The notes below the pieces were generated by a model. That model did not search any database and was not told the origin of the DNA. It worked only from the letters and a program-made list of their open reading frames with translations. 14,882 nucleotides of DNA. Source: Chitinivibrionales bacterium. Its GTDB lineage: Bacteria > Fibrobacterota > Chitinivibrionia > Chitinivibrionales > WJKA01. Of the stretch, positions 1 to 7,618 are shown in pieces (the first letter of the stretch is position 1; each line of letters begins with the position of its first letter). The position numbers and the translations under genes are program-made. The DNA lies in assembly GCA_014729375.1 (NCBI GenBank), contig WJKA01000363.1:1-14882 (forward strand), in the 5' to 3' direction.

Positions 1-1
1 C

Positions 2-1243
2 CCGCTCCTTGCAATAATCATCGTAAAAATAGGTCAGTCTGTTCGGCGGCGAAGTAAGCGCGTTCTGGAAAACATTGAAGGTCTTGTATCGGTTCTTCAC
101 GAAACAGTCCGGAATGTCCGCACAGTGAAAATGTTCAACATGAACGAAATCGAGACGAGCAAGTTCAGGCGTGAGAACCAGAAATTCACCAGGAATTCAT
201 TTCGTTCTGTTAAAATAAGCAGCCTTACCAGTCCGCTTACGGAAGTTTTCGGCCTTTTTCTTGCCGTCTCACTCCTCTGGTTCGGCGGAAATCAGGTGTA
301 TGCCTCCGGCTTTATGACCGGTGAAGATTTTGTGCGATTTATTGTCTTTCTGCTTGTTTCCTACCAGCCGATCAAGTCCCTTGGCGGCCTGAATAACACG
401 ATACAAACCGGTCTCGCCGGCGCGGAAAGGGTTTTTGGAATACTCGATTCCCCTACCGAAAATCTGACAACATTCAAACGGGCAAATGTGCCCTCTTTCA
501 CCAGCCGCATCGAATACCGTCATGTAAATTTCACGTATCCTCAGTCCGGCGAGCGGGTGCTTCACGATATCAGTTTTACGATCAATCGCGGCCAGATAAT
601 TGCACTGGTGGGGTCCAGCGGATGCGGCAAGACCACGATACTCGACCTGCTTCCCCGATTCTACGAAATCGAATCGGGCGGCGTCTTTATTGACAACAAG
701 GACATCCGGGAGTGCGACCTTGTCGGATTGCGCCACCTCTTCGGCATTGTGGCCCAGGAAACGCTCCTGTTCAATGATACGGTGTTCAATAATATCGCCT
801 ATGGTGTGGCAAATCCCGGCAAGAAGCAGGTAATCGAAGCCGCGGCGGCTGCAAATGCAGCCGAATTCATCGAAAAGCTTCCCCGGGGATTCGATACCAC
901 TATCGGGGAAAACGGCGTGATGCTCTCTGGTGGCCAGTGCCAGCGCATATCCATTGCGCGGGCCCTGCTGAAAAATCCTCCCATATTGATTCTCGATGAA
1001 GCAACCTCATCACTGGATACCGAATCAGAACGCCTGGTCCAGAACGCCATTAACAAGCTGATGCAAAACAGGACCGCACTTGTTGTGGCACATCGCCTTT
1101 CAACGATCAGTCACGCCGACCAGATTTTTGTCCTGGATTCGGGGAGAATTGTCGAACAGGGAAAACATGAGGAATTACTGAAACTCAACAATCGGTATAA
1201 ATATTTTTACGACATACAATTTTCTTCACCTGAAAGCACATAA
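2..1243 (+). CDS. ABC exporter, fused permease-ATPase half-transporter (MsbA/multidrug type), 5' truncated by window
   Basis: The reading frame is open from the window edge, so only the last 413 residues are seen: the end of the transmembrane domain plus the whole nucleotide-binding domain. Family members sit in the inner membrane as dimers and flip lipids or export drugs using ATP. The visible ATPase motifs are complete: Walker A GSSGCGKT (nt 611-634), a Q-loop around FGIVAQE, the signature LSGGQ (923-937), Walker B ILILDEATS with Asp and catalytic Glu (995-1000), and an H-loop VVAHRLS. The upstream part (VLENIEGLVSVLHETVRNVRTV, shortened: ENIEGL...HETVRNVR) matches the intracellular coupling segment before TM4/5, and hydrophobic stretches near nt 230-420 are the last two membrane helices. 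The substrate cannot be told from sequence; lipid A or drug export are both possible. An ATG at nt 125 is internal and is not the start. Confidence 0.93.
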   Translation, partial: PLLAIIIVKIGQSVRRRSKRVLENIEGLVSVLHETVRNVRTVKMFNMNEIETSKFRRENQKFTRNSFRSVKISSLTSPLTEVFGLFLAVSLLWFGGNQVYASGFMTGEDFVRFIVFLLVSYQPIKSLGGLNNTIQTGLAGAERVFGILDSPTENLTTFKRANVPSFTSRIEYRHVNFTYPQSGERVLHDISFTINRGQIIALVGSSGCGKTTILDLLPRFYEIESGGVFIDNKDIRECDLVGLRHLFGIVAQETLLFNDTVFNNIAYGVANPGKKQVIEAAAAANAAEFIEKLPRGFDTTIGENGVMLSGGQCQRISIARALLKNPPILILDEATSSLDTESERLVQNAINKLMQNRTALVVAHRLSTISHADQIFVLDSGRIVEQGKHEELLKLNNRYKYFYDIQFSSPEST

Positions 1244-1253
1244 TAAAAATTCT

Positions 1254-2102
1254 ATGCCTGACCCACGCTTTCCAACCCGGTCGATACCAAGCCGCCTGAA
1301 TCCAATTGCAGTAGTCACCGGTGCCTCCAGCGGCATCGGCAAGGCATTTGCCGAAAAATTTGCCCGCAACGGGTATGACCTTCTGATTACCGGTCGCCGG
1401 AAAAAGCGGCTTGAATCCCTCGCTGAGGAGCTGACGGTAAAGCATGCTGCATCGGTAGAACTTCTGCTTGCCGAATTTTCCAGTCCCGATGATCTGGCAG
1501 CGCTCGAAAAGCGCATCACCGAACTCGACAGGCTGCACACACTTGTCAACAACGCAGGTTTCGGAGTTACCGGCAATTTTGCTGATGTACCCGCTGAAAC
1601 CCATGAAAAAATGACGTATGTCCACACTGTCGCTCCGGCCAGGCTGACTCACGCAGCTCTTCCCGGTATGATCAAACAGAAAAAAGGCGCAATAATCAAT
1701 GTGTCATCAGTGGCGGCCTTTACCCCGAGTTCTTCATGCGCGACCTATAACGCAACCAAAGCCTTTCTGAATTCTTTTACTGAAGGTCTCTATCTGGAGG
1801 TAAAAAACAGGGGTATCAAAGTCCAGGCCCTGTGTCCGGGATGGACCAAAACCGAATTTCATACCCGCCGGGGCATTCCACTGACATCACTCCCGGCCCG
1901 GTTGCTGATGACTCCTGAAGAAGTCGTTGAAAAATCTCTGCGCGCGCTGGAAAACGGCAAAGTAATTTACGTACCGGGCCTCCGCTATAAAGCAATGGCA
2001 GCGCTGTCGAAGTATATGCCGCGATGGATGTACTATTCAGTTATGCCGAAACTCTCCGCTCTCCGCCGCGCCCGGCAGGAAAAGGCTGTGAGAAAAAAAT
2101 AG
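1254..2102 (+). CDS. Short-chain dehydrogenase/reductase (classical SDR)
   Basis: A 282-residue Rossmann-fold NAD(P)-dependent oxidoreductase. The cofactor motif TGASSGIG lies at residues 22-29, the structural NNAG at 99-102, and the catalytic pair Ser152 and Tyr165-xxx-Lys169, with the usual 13-residue Ser-Tyr spacing. Arg48/Arg49 after the second strand suggest NADP(H) preference. The position that usually holds the fourth catalytic residue (Asn in V-N) is His124 here (YVHTVAPARLT), which also occurs in some SDR subgroups. The C-terminus is basic. The start ATG follows the ABC transporter stop by 10 nt with no good Shine-Dalgarno, so translational coupling is likely; the next in-frame Met (residue 120) is too far in to be the start. 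The substrate is unknown; membership in the DltE/YqjQ-like group of small-molecule or lipid dehydrogenases is a guess from overall pattern. Confidence 0.92.
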   Translation: MPDPRFPTRSIPSRLNPIAVVTGASSGIGKAFAEKFARNGYDLLITGRRKKRLESLAEELTVKHAASVELLLAEFSSPDDLAALEKRITELDRLHTLVNNAGFGVTGNFADVPAETHEKMTYVHTVAPARLTHAALPGMIKQKKGAIINVSSVAAFTPSSSCATYNATKAFLNSFTEGLYLEVKNRGIKVQALCPGWTKTEFHTRRGIPLTSLPARLLMTPEEVVEKSLRALENGKVIYVPGLRYKAMAALSKYMPRWMYYSVMPKLSALRRARQEKAVRKK

Positions 2103-2279
2103 CATGCCGCCGGCGTTTCCGGATTCAGGATTTTCAGCCGCCGCCTTTGTGGTCTTGCTCGTATCTTCGGTGACATATTCGTTTGAACATCATTCCGCCC
2201 CGGGCCGGACCACGCAGTAACTGCGGCGCAGCAAATTCAGCTCTTTATGTGAAGCGAACAAGCTGGATGCCGGCTCCTG

Positions 2280-2301
2280 CCCCGGAACAAATCCGGGGTT
2301 T
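2280..2301 (+). terminator. Possible weak intrinsic terminator or hairpin
   Basis: CCCCGGA (2280-2286) pairs perfectly with TCCGGGG (2292-2298) across a 5-nt ACAAA loop, followed by only three T residues. A 7-bp GC-rich stem in a convergent intergenic region fits termination of the plus-strand ABC/SDR transcript, but the U-tract is short and it lies about 180 nt after the stop codon. Confidence 0.35.
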
Positions 2302-2311
2302 ACAGCAATGA

Positions 2312-2372
2312 CAGACCCGATCCACCTGAGCACGTGCATATAACATGTATGTTTTCATGCACCCGGGGTCTG
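2312..2372 (-). repeat. Nested inverted repeat just after the minus-strand gene stop
   Basis: CAGACCC (2312-2318) is the exact complement of GGGTCTG (2366-2372), and inside it GTGCAT (near 2334-2339) pairs with ATGCAC (near 2356-2361). The outer arm begins 2 nt beyond the stop of the minus-strand gene at 2375. It could form a long 3' stem acting as terminator or mRNA-stabilising structure for the two secreted-protein genes. There is no clear U-tract on either strand. Confidence 0.35.
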
Positions 2373-2374
2373 AC

Positions 2375-2830
2375 TCACTCATAACCCAGGCATGTTTTAA
2401 TATTCTGAATGTTATTATAATCAAGCTCGATTTCAACCCGCACAGTACCGTCTTCGGAAAAGTTCTTGCTGAACTCAGCCGCTTCAGCTTCAGTGGTAAT
2501 GCACCGCAGAAGTGCTTCATCACTTGTTTCCTCAGCAGGAATATACTTCCGGAGCGACCCGGCCATTCGCCTGCATGCCTCGTTCTTTGCAAATTCAAGC
2601 GACTCCATTAAATCGCCTTTTTTTGCCATGCCTTTGCCCCGCAGTTTCTGAAGATTAAGCTCGAGTTTTTTCTTCCCGCCGCGTTCCCCGGCATAATCCC
2701 AGGTTTTATCCGGGTATAACACAACCGTCCGGCCGTCCTCAAGCGTTACGTATATATTCGACGCAGCGATTGACGAAACAGCATACAGCAGTATCGCAAC
2801 ACGACCCAGGACCAGTACAGTATTACCCAT
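2375..2830 (-). CDS. Small secreted protein of unknown function, single TLEDGR...D.TW motif
   Basis: A 151-residue protein. I start it at the second ATG of the open frame (nt 2830) because a GGAGG lies 5 nt upstream, while the ATG at 2842 has no ribosome binding site. Residues 3-23 are hydrophobic with small residues near the end (SSIAAS), consistent with a signal peptide, although it has few N-terminal charges. Residues 28-46 carry the motif VTLEDGRTVVLYPDKTWDY, a short beta-hairpin-like unit. The rest is charged and mainly helical, with Cys86, Cys110 and Cys147. It is a paralogue of the gene just upstream (2864-3463): both have the same motif and a Cys pair exactly 37 residues apart. The motif resembles the DUF3157-type uncharacterised secreted family, which I cannot confirm without a profile search. 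It is probably periplasmic or outer-membrane associated; function unknown. Confidence 0.78.
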   Translation of the reverse strand: MGNTVLVLGRVAILLYAVSSIAASNIYVTLEDGRTVVLYPDKTWDYAGERGGKKKLELNLQKLRGKGMAKKGDLMESLEFAKNEACRRMAGSLRKYIPAEETSDEALLRCITTEAEAAEFSKNFSEDGTVRVEIELDYNNIQNIKTCLGYE

Positions 2831-2863
2831 TTTCCCCTCCATTCATGGATTTGTGTGTCCCGG

Positions 2864-3463
2864 CTATTTTTTATTTTTCTCAGCCTTTTTTTTCTGCTTT
2901 TCCAAACGCTCAATTTCAAGCTGCTCATCGATACAGGCGAGTACTTTCCGGATTTTTTCCCGGTTGAATTCGATTCTGGCGGATACCTCGCTATCTTTCA
3001 CGATCTTGTGCTCAACTTCATTGTCATTGTACTGCGACTTTACGCACGCAGATATCAATTTGCTCGAAACTTTCGGATCGTTGATATTTTTCCGGAATTT
3101 TTTGATGACCTTTGCCAGCGCCTGGTCTGTTGCCGATTTGGTCGATCTGGGTACTGTCCCGCGATTTGCCGTGGCAGAAGCATTAATCGACATAAGGTTA
3201 ATTTTATGAACTTTTTTCAGCTCGCCTTTTTTGACAAAACTCCAGGTATTATCCGCGCGCAAAAGCAGAATCCTGTTATCCACAAGAGTCATCGAAATAT
3301 CTTCATCAATATCCGCTGTTCCCAGCTCCGTGAATGCCCAGGTACTGTCATTATACAAAGCAACCTCTCTGCCGTCTTCAAGCGTAACCGACATATCCTG
3401 TGCGTGCAATGCAGCGGAAAACAGAATCAAAACGCTTAAGGAACAATTCAAGAATCTTGCCAT
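2864..3463 (-). CDS. Small secreted protein of unknown function, two TLEDGR/D.TW repeats
   Basis: A 199-residue protein. The start is placed at nt 3463 because AGGAG (complement of 3472-3476) sits 8 nt upstream; the frame is open further up, but that extension would spoil the signal peptide. Residues 1-21 form a classic signal peptide ending ALHA, with cleavage likely before Gln22. Two copies of a 19-residue motif follow 32 residues apart: VTLEDGREVALYNDSTWAF (26-44) and MTLVDNRILLLRADNTWSF (58-76). A helical charged region contains Cys140 and Cys177, and the C-terminus (about 182-199) is very Lys/Glu-rich and likely coiled. It is homologous to the downstream gene, 33 nt away on the same strand, so the pair probably forms a two-gene transcript. 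The Cys pair may form a disulfide in the periplasm (inference). No function can be assigned. Confidence 0.8.
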   Translation of the reverse strand: MARFLNCSLSVLILFSAALHAQDMSVTLEDGREVALYNDSTWAFTELGTADIDEDISMTLVDNRILLLRADNTWSFVKKGELKKVHKINLMSINASATANRGTVPRSTKSATDQALAKVIKKFRKNINDPKVSSKLISACVKSQYNDNEVEHKIVKDSEVSARIEFNREKIRKVLACIDEQLEIERLEKQKKKAEKNKK

Positions 3464-3523
3464 CACTGAAACTCCTCTCCCGGTGAAGAAAATGCAAAAA
3501 TTCAATCTGGAAATCTGAAATTT

Positions 3524-3553
3524 GTTATCTCAACCTCATATTCCTTCTTACAA
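3524..3553 (-). promoter_or_regulatory. Candidate sigma70-type promoter for the secreted-protein pair
   Basis: On the minus strand TTGTAA (3553-3548) and GATAAC (3529-3524) are separated by 18 nt, each matching four of six consensus bases. A start near 3517 would give a leader of about 54 nt before the ATG at 3463. The match is weak and the region is AT-rich, so chance matches are expected. Confidence 0.25.
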
Positions 3554-3594
3554 ATATAATAATCGGAGTGAGAATATGCATTACATTTCCAATG

Positions 3595-3623
3595 CTGCCA
3601 ATTCGATTGCCATATTGTATTTT
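3595..3623 (+). promoter_or_regulatory. Candidate sigma70-type promoter for aspS
   Basis: CTGCCA (3595-3600) and TATTTT (3618-3623) are 17 nt apart, each four of six to consensus, about 50 nt ahead of the aspS start. The gene is divergent from its left neighbour, so a promoter must exist between 3464 and 3672. A perfect TATAAT at 3555-3560 lacks a recognisable -35 partner. Confidence 0.25.
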
Positions 3624-3672
3624 ATCACGGCATTTTCAGGAAATTGAGAAAAAAACCAGAGGAAATTACTCA

Positions 3673-5463
3673 ATGCATGAATTTCGGACCCATACATGTG
3701 GGGAATTGAAAAAATCGGATGTCGGTGCAACGGTTGCCTTATCCGGATGGATTAACAATCGACGCGACCACGGGGGCGTGCTGTTTATCGATCTTCGCGA
3801 CAACTATGGCCTGACCCAGGTCGTCGTGTATCCTGATGCAGGATTTCAGTATGAAATCGGCCATCTTCACAAGGAAACGGTAATAAGAATTGTTGGCGAG
3901 GTCATGCCCAGGACCGAAGAAAACATCAACCCCAAGATGGTGACCGGTGAAATTGAGGTAAAAGTACAATCATATAAATTGCTGGGTCCCTGCACACAGC
4001 TTCCGTTCAGCATATTTCCCGAAGAGCAGGCGCCTGAGGATACGCGGCTGCAATATCGTTTTCTGGATTTGAGAAAACCCGACCTTCACCAGAATATCAT
4101 TCTGCGTTCGAGAGTGATTTCGAGCATGCGTCGCCGGATGCTCGAGCATGGATTTAATGAATTTCAGACGCCGATACTCACGAGTTCTTCGCCTGAAGGA
4201 GCGCGGGACTACCTGGTGCCTTCACGAATACATCCCGGAAAGTTTTACGCGCTTCCCCAGGCGCCGCAGCAGTTCAAGCAACTGCTCATGATTGCAGGAT
4301 TCGACCGGTATTTCCAGATTGCCCCGTGTTTTCGTGATGAAGATGCCCGCGCGGATCGCTCGCCGGGTGAATTCTATCAGCTCGACCTGGAAATGTCGTT
4401 TGTCACACAGGAGGACATTTTCGCTGTTGTTGAAGACGTTCTCAGCGGTGTCTTTAACGAATTTTCTTCATGGCACAGTACACCGGTGCCTTTTCCGCGC
4501 ATTCCTTACAAAGAGGCAATGCTGAAATATGGTTCCGATAAGCCCGACCTTCGTATCCCGTTTGAGGCCTGTGATGTATCGGAGATTTTTGCAAAATCAG
4601 GGTTCAAGGCGTTTAAAAACGCTGTTGCCGAAGGAAGTGTTGTGCGCGCGTTGCCGGTGCCCGAAATAGCAAACCGTCCGCGAAGCTTTTTTGACCGCCT
4701 GGTGGAATACGCACAGTCAATCGGCTCAAAAGGACTGGCATATCTTGTCTGGACAGAAGAAAAAATCAAGGGGCCGCTGGCCAAATTTCTCTCCGAAGAA
4801 AATATCGCTCAGCTCAGCAAGGTGTGCAATGTCTCTGCCGGCGATGTTGTCTTTTTCATTTGCGCACAGGAGGATGAGGCCTGCAGGCTTATCGGTGAAA
4901 TACGGTCAAAAATCGCCACAGAACTGGATAGTATCGAAAAAGGCGAATATAAATTCTGCTGGATTGTTGATTTCCCCATGTTTGAACGGGATACGGAGCA
5001 TAACTGCATAGCGTTTTCTCATAATCCGTTCTCTATGCCTCAGGGCGGAATGGATGCGCTGCTGAGCCAGGATCCGCTGGAGATACTTGCATACCAGTAC
5101 GATATCGTGTGCAACGGCGTGGAACTTTCTTCAGGCGCAATTCGAAATCATCGGCCGGAAATCATGTACAAGGCATTTGAAATAGCCGGATACGACAAAT
5201 CGACGGTTGATGAAAAATTTGGAGCAATGATTAATGCATTCAATCACGGCGCCCCTCCCCACGGCGGCATCGCACCCGGTATCGACCGTATAGTCATGCT
5301 GCTTGCCCGGCAGGAAAATATCCGTGAGGTTATCGCTTTCCCCATGAACCAGAAAGCGCAGGACCTGATGATGAATGCACCGGGAAAGGTGACCGAGGAG
5401 CAGTTGCGGGAACTTCACATTACGCTGCTTCCTTCGGCACGCGAGGACGAAGAAAACAGTTGA
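3673..5463 (+). CDS. aspS: Aspartyl-tRNA synthetase, bacterial type, probably non-discriminating
   Basis: Class II synthetase of 596 residues that charges tRNA with aspartate in the cytoplasm. The start at 3673 has AGAGGA 9 nt upstream and gives the normal N-terminus MHEFRTHTCGEL; the frame is open 35 codons further up but that part does not look like the family. The OB-fold anticodon domain (about 1-110) contains RRDHGG (30-35). The catalytic core has QAPQ at 196-199, motif 2 FRDEDARADRSPGEF (220-234) and motif 3 GGIAPGIDR with Arg539, with the bacterial GAD insertion between about 290 and 420. His33 in RRDHGG, where discriminating enzymes usually have Leu, is the known mark of non-discriminating AspRS that also charges tRNA-Asn, for later conversion by GatCAB. 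It is followed by an EF-G 31 nt downstream, probably in one transcript. Confidence 0.97.
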   Translation: MHEFRTHTCGELKKSDVGATVALSGWINNRRDHGGVLFIDLRDNYGLTQVVVYPDAGFQYEIGHLHKETVIRIVGEVMPRTEENINPKMVTGEIEVKVQSYKLLGPCTQLPFSIFPEEQAPEDTRLQYRFLDLRKPDLHQNIILRSRVISSMRRRMLEHGFNEFQTPILTSSSPEGARDYLVPSRIHPGKFYALPQAPQQFKQLLMIAGFDRYFQIAPCFRDEDARADRSPGEFYQLDLEMSFVTQEDIFAVVEDVLSGVFNEFSSWHSTPVPFPRIPYKEAMLKYGSDKPDLRIPFEACDVSEIFAKSGFKAFKNAVAEGSVVRALPVPEIANRPRSFFDRLVEYAQSIGSKGLAYLVWTEEKIKGPLAKFLSEENIAQLSKVCNVSAGDVVFFICAQEDEACRLIGEIRSKIATELDSIEKGEYKFCWIVDFPMFERDTEHNCIAFSHNPFSMPQGGMDALLSQDPLEILAYQYDIVCNGVELSSGAIRNHRPEIMYKAFEIAGYDKSTVDEKFGAMINAFNHGAPPHGGIAPGIDRIVMLLARQENIREVIAFPMNQKAQDLMMNAPGKVTEEQLRELHITLLPSAREDEENS

Positions 5464-5494
5464 ATAGCTAACGGAAAATCGAGGTTTGCACCAT

Positions 5495-7582
5495 ATGGCA
5501 TACACCATGGAAAAAATGCGCAATATCGGAATCAGCGCACATATTGATTCCGGAAAAACGACTCTTACCGAGCGAGTACTTTTCTACTGCAAGAAAATAC
5601 ATGCGATGCATGAGGTCCGGGGATCTGACGGTAAAGGTGCGACTATGGATTCGATGGAACTTGAGAAAGAACGCGGTATCACGATTGCATCGGCTGCAAC
5701 CAATGTTGACTGGAAGGACCACAGCATTTCCATTATCGACACGCCCGGCCATGTGGATTTCACCATCGAGGTCGAACGTGCCTTGCGGGTGCTTGACGGC
5801 GCGGTGCTTGTCCTCTGCGCAGTAGGCGGCGTACAGTCGCAGACAATGACTGTCGACCGGCAACTCAAGCGGTACAATGTCCCGCGCGTTGTTTTTATCA
5901 ACAAAATGGACCGTATCGGCGCAAATCCGTTTGTTGTCAAAGACCAGCTTGTCAAAAAGCTCGCTCACCATGCGGTCCTCATGCAAATTCCTTTGTTCGA
6001 AAAAGAAAAGTTTGAAGCAATTATCGATCTTGTCACCATGAAAGTACTTTATTTCGAGGGTGGTGACGGCAGCAGGACACGCACTGCCGACATCCCCGGA
6101 CCGCACCGGGAAAAAGCCCTTCAGTATCGTGATGAAATGCTCAATGAGGTTTCACATTATTCCGATGAGCTTGCTGAGGCGTATCTTGAGGACAGGGTCA
6201 CCCCGGAACTCATTCATGATGCTGTCCGACGGGGCACGCTCTCCCTCAAGCTCCTTCCGGTGTTTCTCGGCACCGCATACCGGAACAAGGGCGTGCAGCC
6301 ACTCCTCGATGCTGTTGTCCGGTACCTCCCCGATCCATCTCAGGTTACCAATCATGCTTTCGATCTTGCCAACAATGAGGCTGAGGTGACATTGCGGCCG
6401 GACCCCTCCGCTGGATTTGTCGGACTTGCGTTCAAGCTTGAAGACAGCCGGTTCGGCCAGTTGACTTATGTGCGAATATATCAGGGGAGTGTTAAAAAAG
6501 GTGATGAACTGATTAATTCCCGGACACAGAAATCATTTAAAGTCGGCCGGTTGATGCGAATTCATGCAGACAGCAAGGAAGATATCACTGAAGCCTCTGC
6601 CGGGGAAATTGCCGCGTTTTTCGGTATCGATTGTGCATCGGGAGACACCTTTACCGCACCCGGTATTACGTATACCATGGCGCACATGCACGTTCCTGAA
6701 CCGGTAATCTCGCTTTCGGTGGCGGTAAACGACAAGAAATCGGCCGACAACATGGCCAAGGCGCTCAACAGGTTTTCAAAAGAAGACCCGACATTCCGCA
6801 CCTATCTCGATGAGGAATCCGGGCAGACCATAATCAGCGGCATGGGAGAGCTTCATCTCGACGTTTATCTTGAGCGGATGCGACGGGAATACGGCGTGGC
6901 ACTGCAGACCGGCATGCCCCAGGTCGCGTACAGGGAACGAATCAGCCGCAGCGCATCATTTGACTATACGCACAAAAAACAAACCGGCGGCGCCGGTCAG
7001 TTTGCCCGTGTGGCAGGGACCCTCGAACCGGACCACGAAAACGATTACGAATTTGTCGATGAAATAAAAGGCGGCGTAATACCCGCCGAATTCATACCGT
7101 CGTGCGAGAGCGGTTTCAGAAGCTGCCTGGAGAAAGGTACGGTCATCGGATTCCCCATTGTTAATGTTCGCGTGCGGATCAATGACGGCAAATACCATCC
7201 GGTGGACTCATCGGCCGTCGCGTTCCAGAGCGCGGCGGTGGGAGGTTTCTGGGATGCCTACCGGAAAGCCGCACCCGAAATAATCGAGCCGATTATGAAA
7301 GTTTCGGTTGAAGGGCCGCCGGAATTCCAGGGCAATGTCATTGCCAGCATAACCCAGCGACGGGGCATTATCAGCGCGACTACCGAGGAACAGCAGATCT
7401 CGCGGGTTGAAGGCGAAGTGCCGCTGAGCGAAATGTTCGGCTATTCCACCGCCCTCAGGTCATTGACCCAGGGAAAAAGTGAGTTTACAATGGAATTTTC
7501 CCGCTACGACCGGGTGCCTGCACAGCTTGAAGAAAAGCTGAAAAAAGAATTCGAACATAAAAAAAGAAAAGTCTCCCCCTAG
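5495..7582 (+). CDS. fusA: Elongation factor G, mitochondrial-EFG1/spdEFG1-like
   Basis: A 695-residue translational GTPase driving ribosomal translocation. I start it at ATG 5495, with GAGG 10 nt upstream; a TTG nine bases earlier is in frame but less likely. The G-domain motifs are G1 AHIDSGKT (15-22), RGITI, G3 DTPGH (82-86), G4 NKMD (136-139) and a G5-like GTA. Domain IV (HKKQTGGAGQF) and the C-terminal domains V are all present, so the protein is full length. The Ser in HIDSGKT and the stretches EVRGSDGKGATMDSMELE and VERALRVLDGAVLVLCAVGG match mitochondrial EFG1 much better than ordinary bacterial EF-G, which has HIDAGKT. That subgroup occurs in spirochaetes, planctomycetes and deltaproteobacteria together with a second EF-G devoted to ribosome recycling. 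The name fusA covers function; the subgroup call is by pattern. It lies between aspS and a P-loop ATPase. Confidence 0.95.
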   Translation: MAYTMEKMRNIGISAHIDSGKTTLTERVLFYCKKIHAMHEVRGSDGKGATMDSMELEKERGITIASAATNVDWKDHSISIIDTPGHVDFTIEVERALRVLDGAVLVLCAVGGVQSQTMTVDRQLKRYNVPRVVFINKMDRIGANPFVVKDQLVKKLAHHAVLMQIPLFEKEKFEAIIDLVTMKVLYFEGGDGSRTRTADIPGPHREKALQYRDEMLNEVSHYSDELAEAYLEDRVTPELIHDAVRRGTLSLKLLPVFLGTAYRNKGVQPLLDAVVRYLPDPSQVTNHAFDLANNEAEVTLRPDPSAGFVGLAFKLEDSRFGQLTYVRIYQGSVKKGDELINSRTQKSFKVGRLMRIHADSKEDITEASAGEIAAFFGIDCASGDTFTAPGITYTMAHMHVPEPVISLSVAVNDKKSADNMAKALNRFSKEDPTFRTYLDEESGQTIISGMGELHLDVYLERMRREYGVALQTGMPQVAYRERISRSASFDYTHKKQTGGAGQFARVAGTLEPDHENDYEFVDEIKGGVIPAEFIPSCESGFRSCLEKGTVIGFPIVNVRVRINDGKYHPVDSSAVAFQSAAVGGFWDAYRKAAPEIIEPIMKVSVEGPPEFQGNVIASITQRRGIISATTEEQQISRVEGEVPLSEMFGYSTALRSLTQGKSEFTMEFSRYDRVPAQLEEKLKKEFEHKKRKVSP

Positions 7583-7618
7583 AATATCGCCGGCTTTTCA
7601 TGCTGAAAGGATATGCCA

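Larger units (their letters stand above)
2103..2374. other. Convergent intergenic region with hairpins, no gene seen
   Basis: A 272-nt stretch between the plus-strand dehydrogenase and the minus-strand secreted protein. I found no credible reading frame on either strand. It holds two small perfect or near-perfect palindromes (around 2108-2115 and 2213-2225), a compact hairpin at 2280-2298, and a longer nested inverted repeat at 2312-2372. As the place where two transcripts meet, it is expected to carry terminators for both. Confidence 0.6.

Noticed and set aside
2245..2598. Minus-strand frame overlapping the secreted-protein gene
   Set aside because: It is a shadow of the frame with signal peptide and paralogue support, has no family resemblance and no ribosome site.
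3555..3560. Perfect TATAAT as -10 of an aspS promoter
   Set aside because: No -35-like hexamer lies 15-19 nt upstream; in an AT-rich stretch such a match is easily chance.
3568..3672. Upstream extension of the aspS frame by 35 codons
   Set aside because: It lacks a good ribosome site and resembles no AspRS N-terminus; the ATG at 3673 has AGAGGA at 9 nt and the expected MHEFRTHTCGE start.
5486..5494. TTG start for EF-G three codons earlier
   Set aside because: The GAGG would then be only 1 nt away; ATG 5495 gives better spacing and a normal N-terminus.
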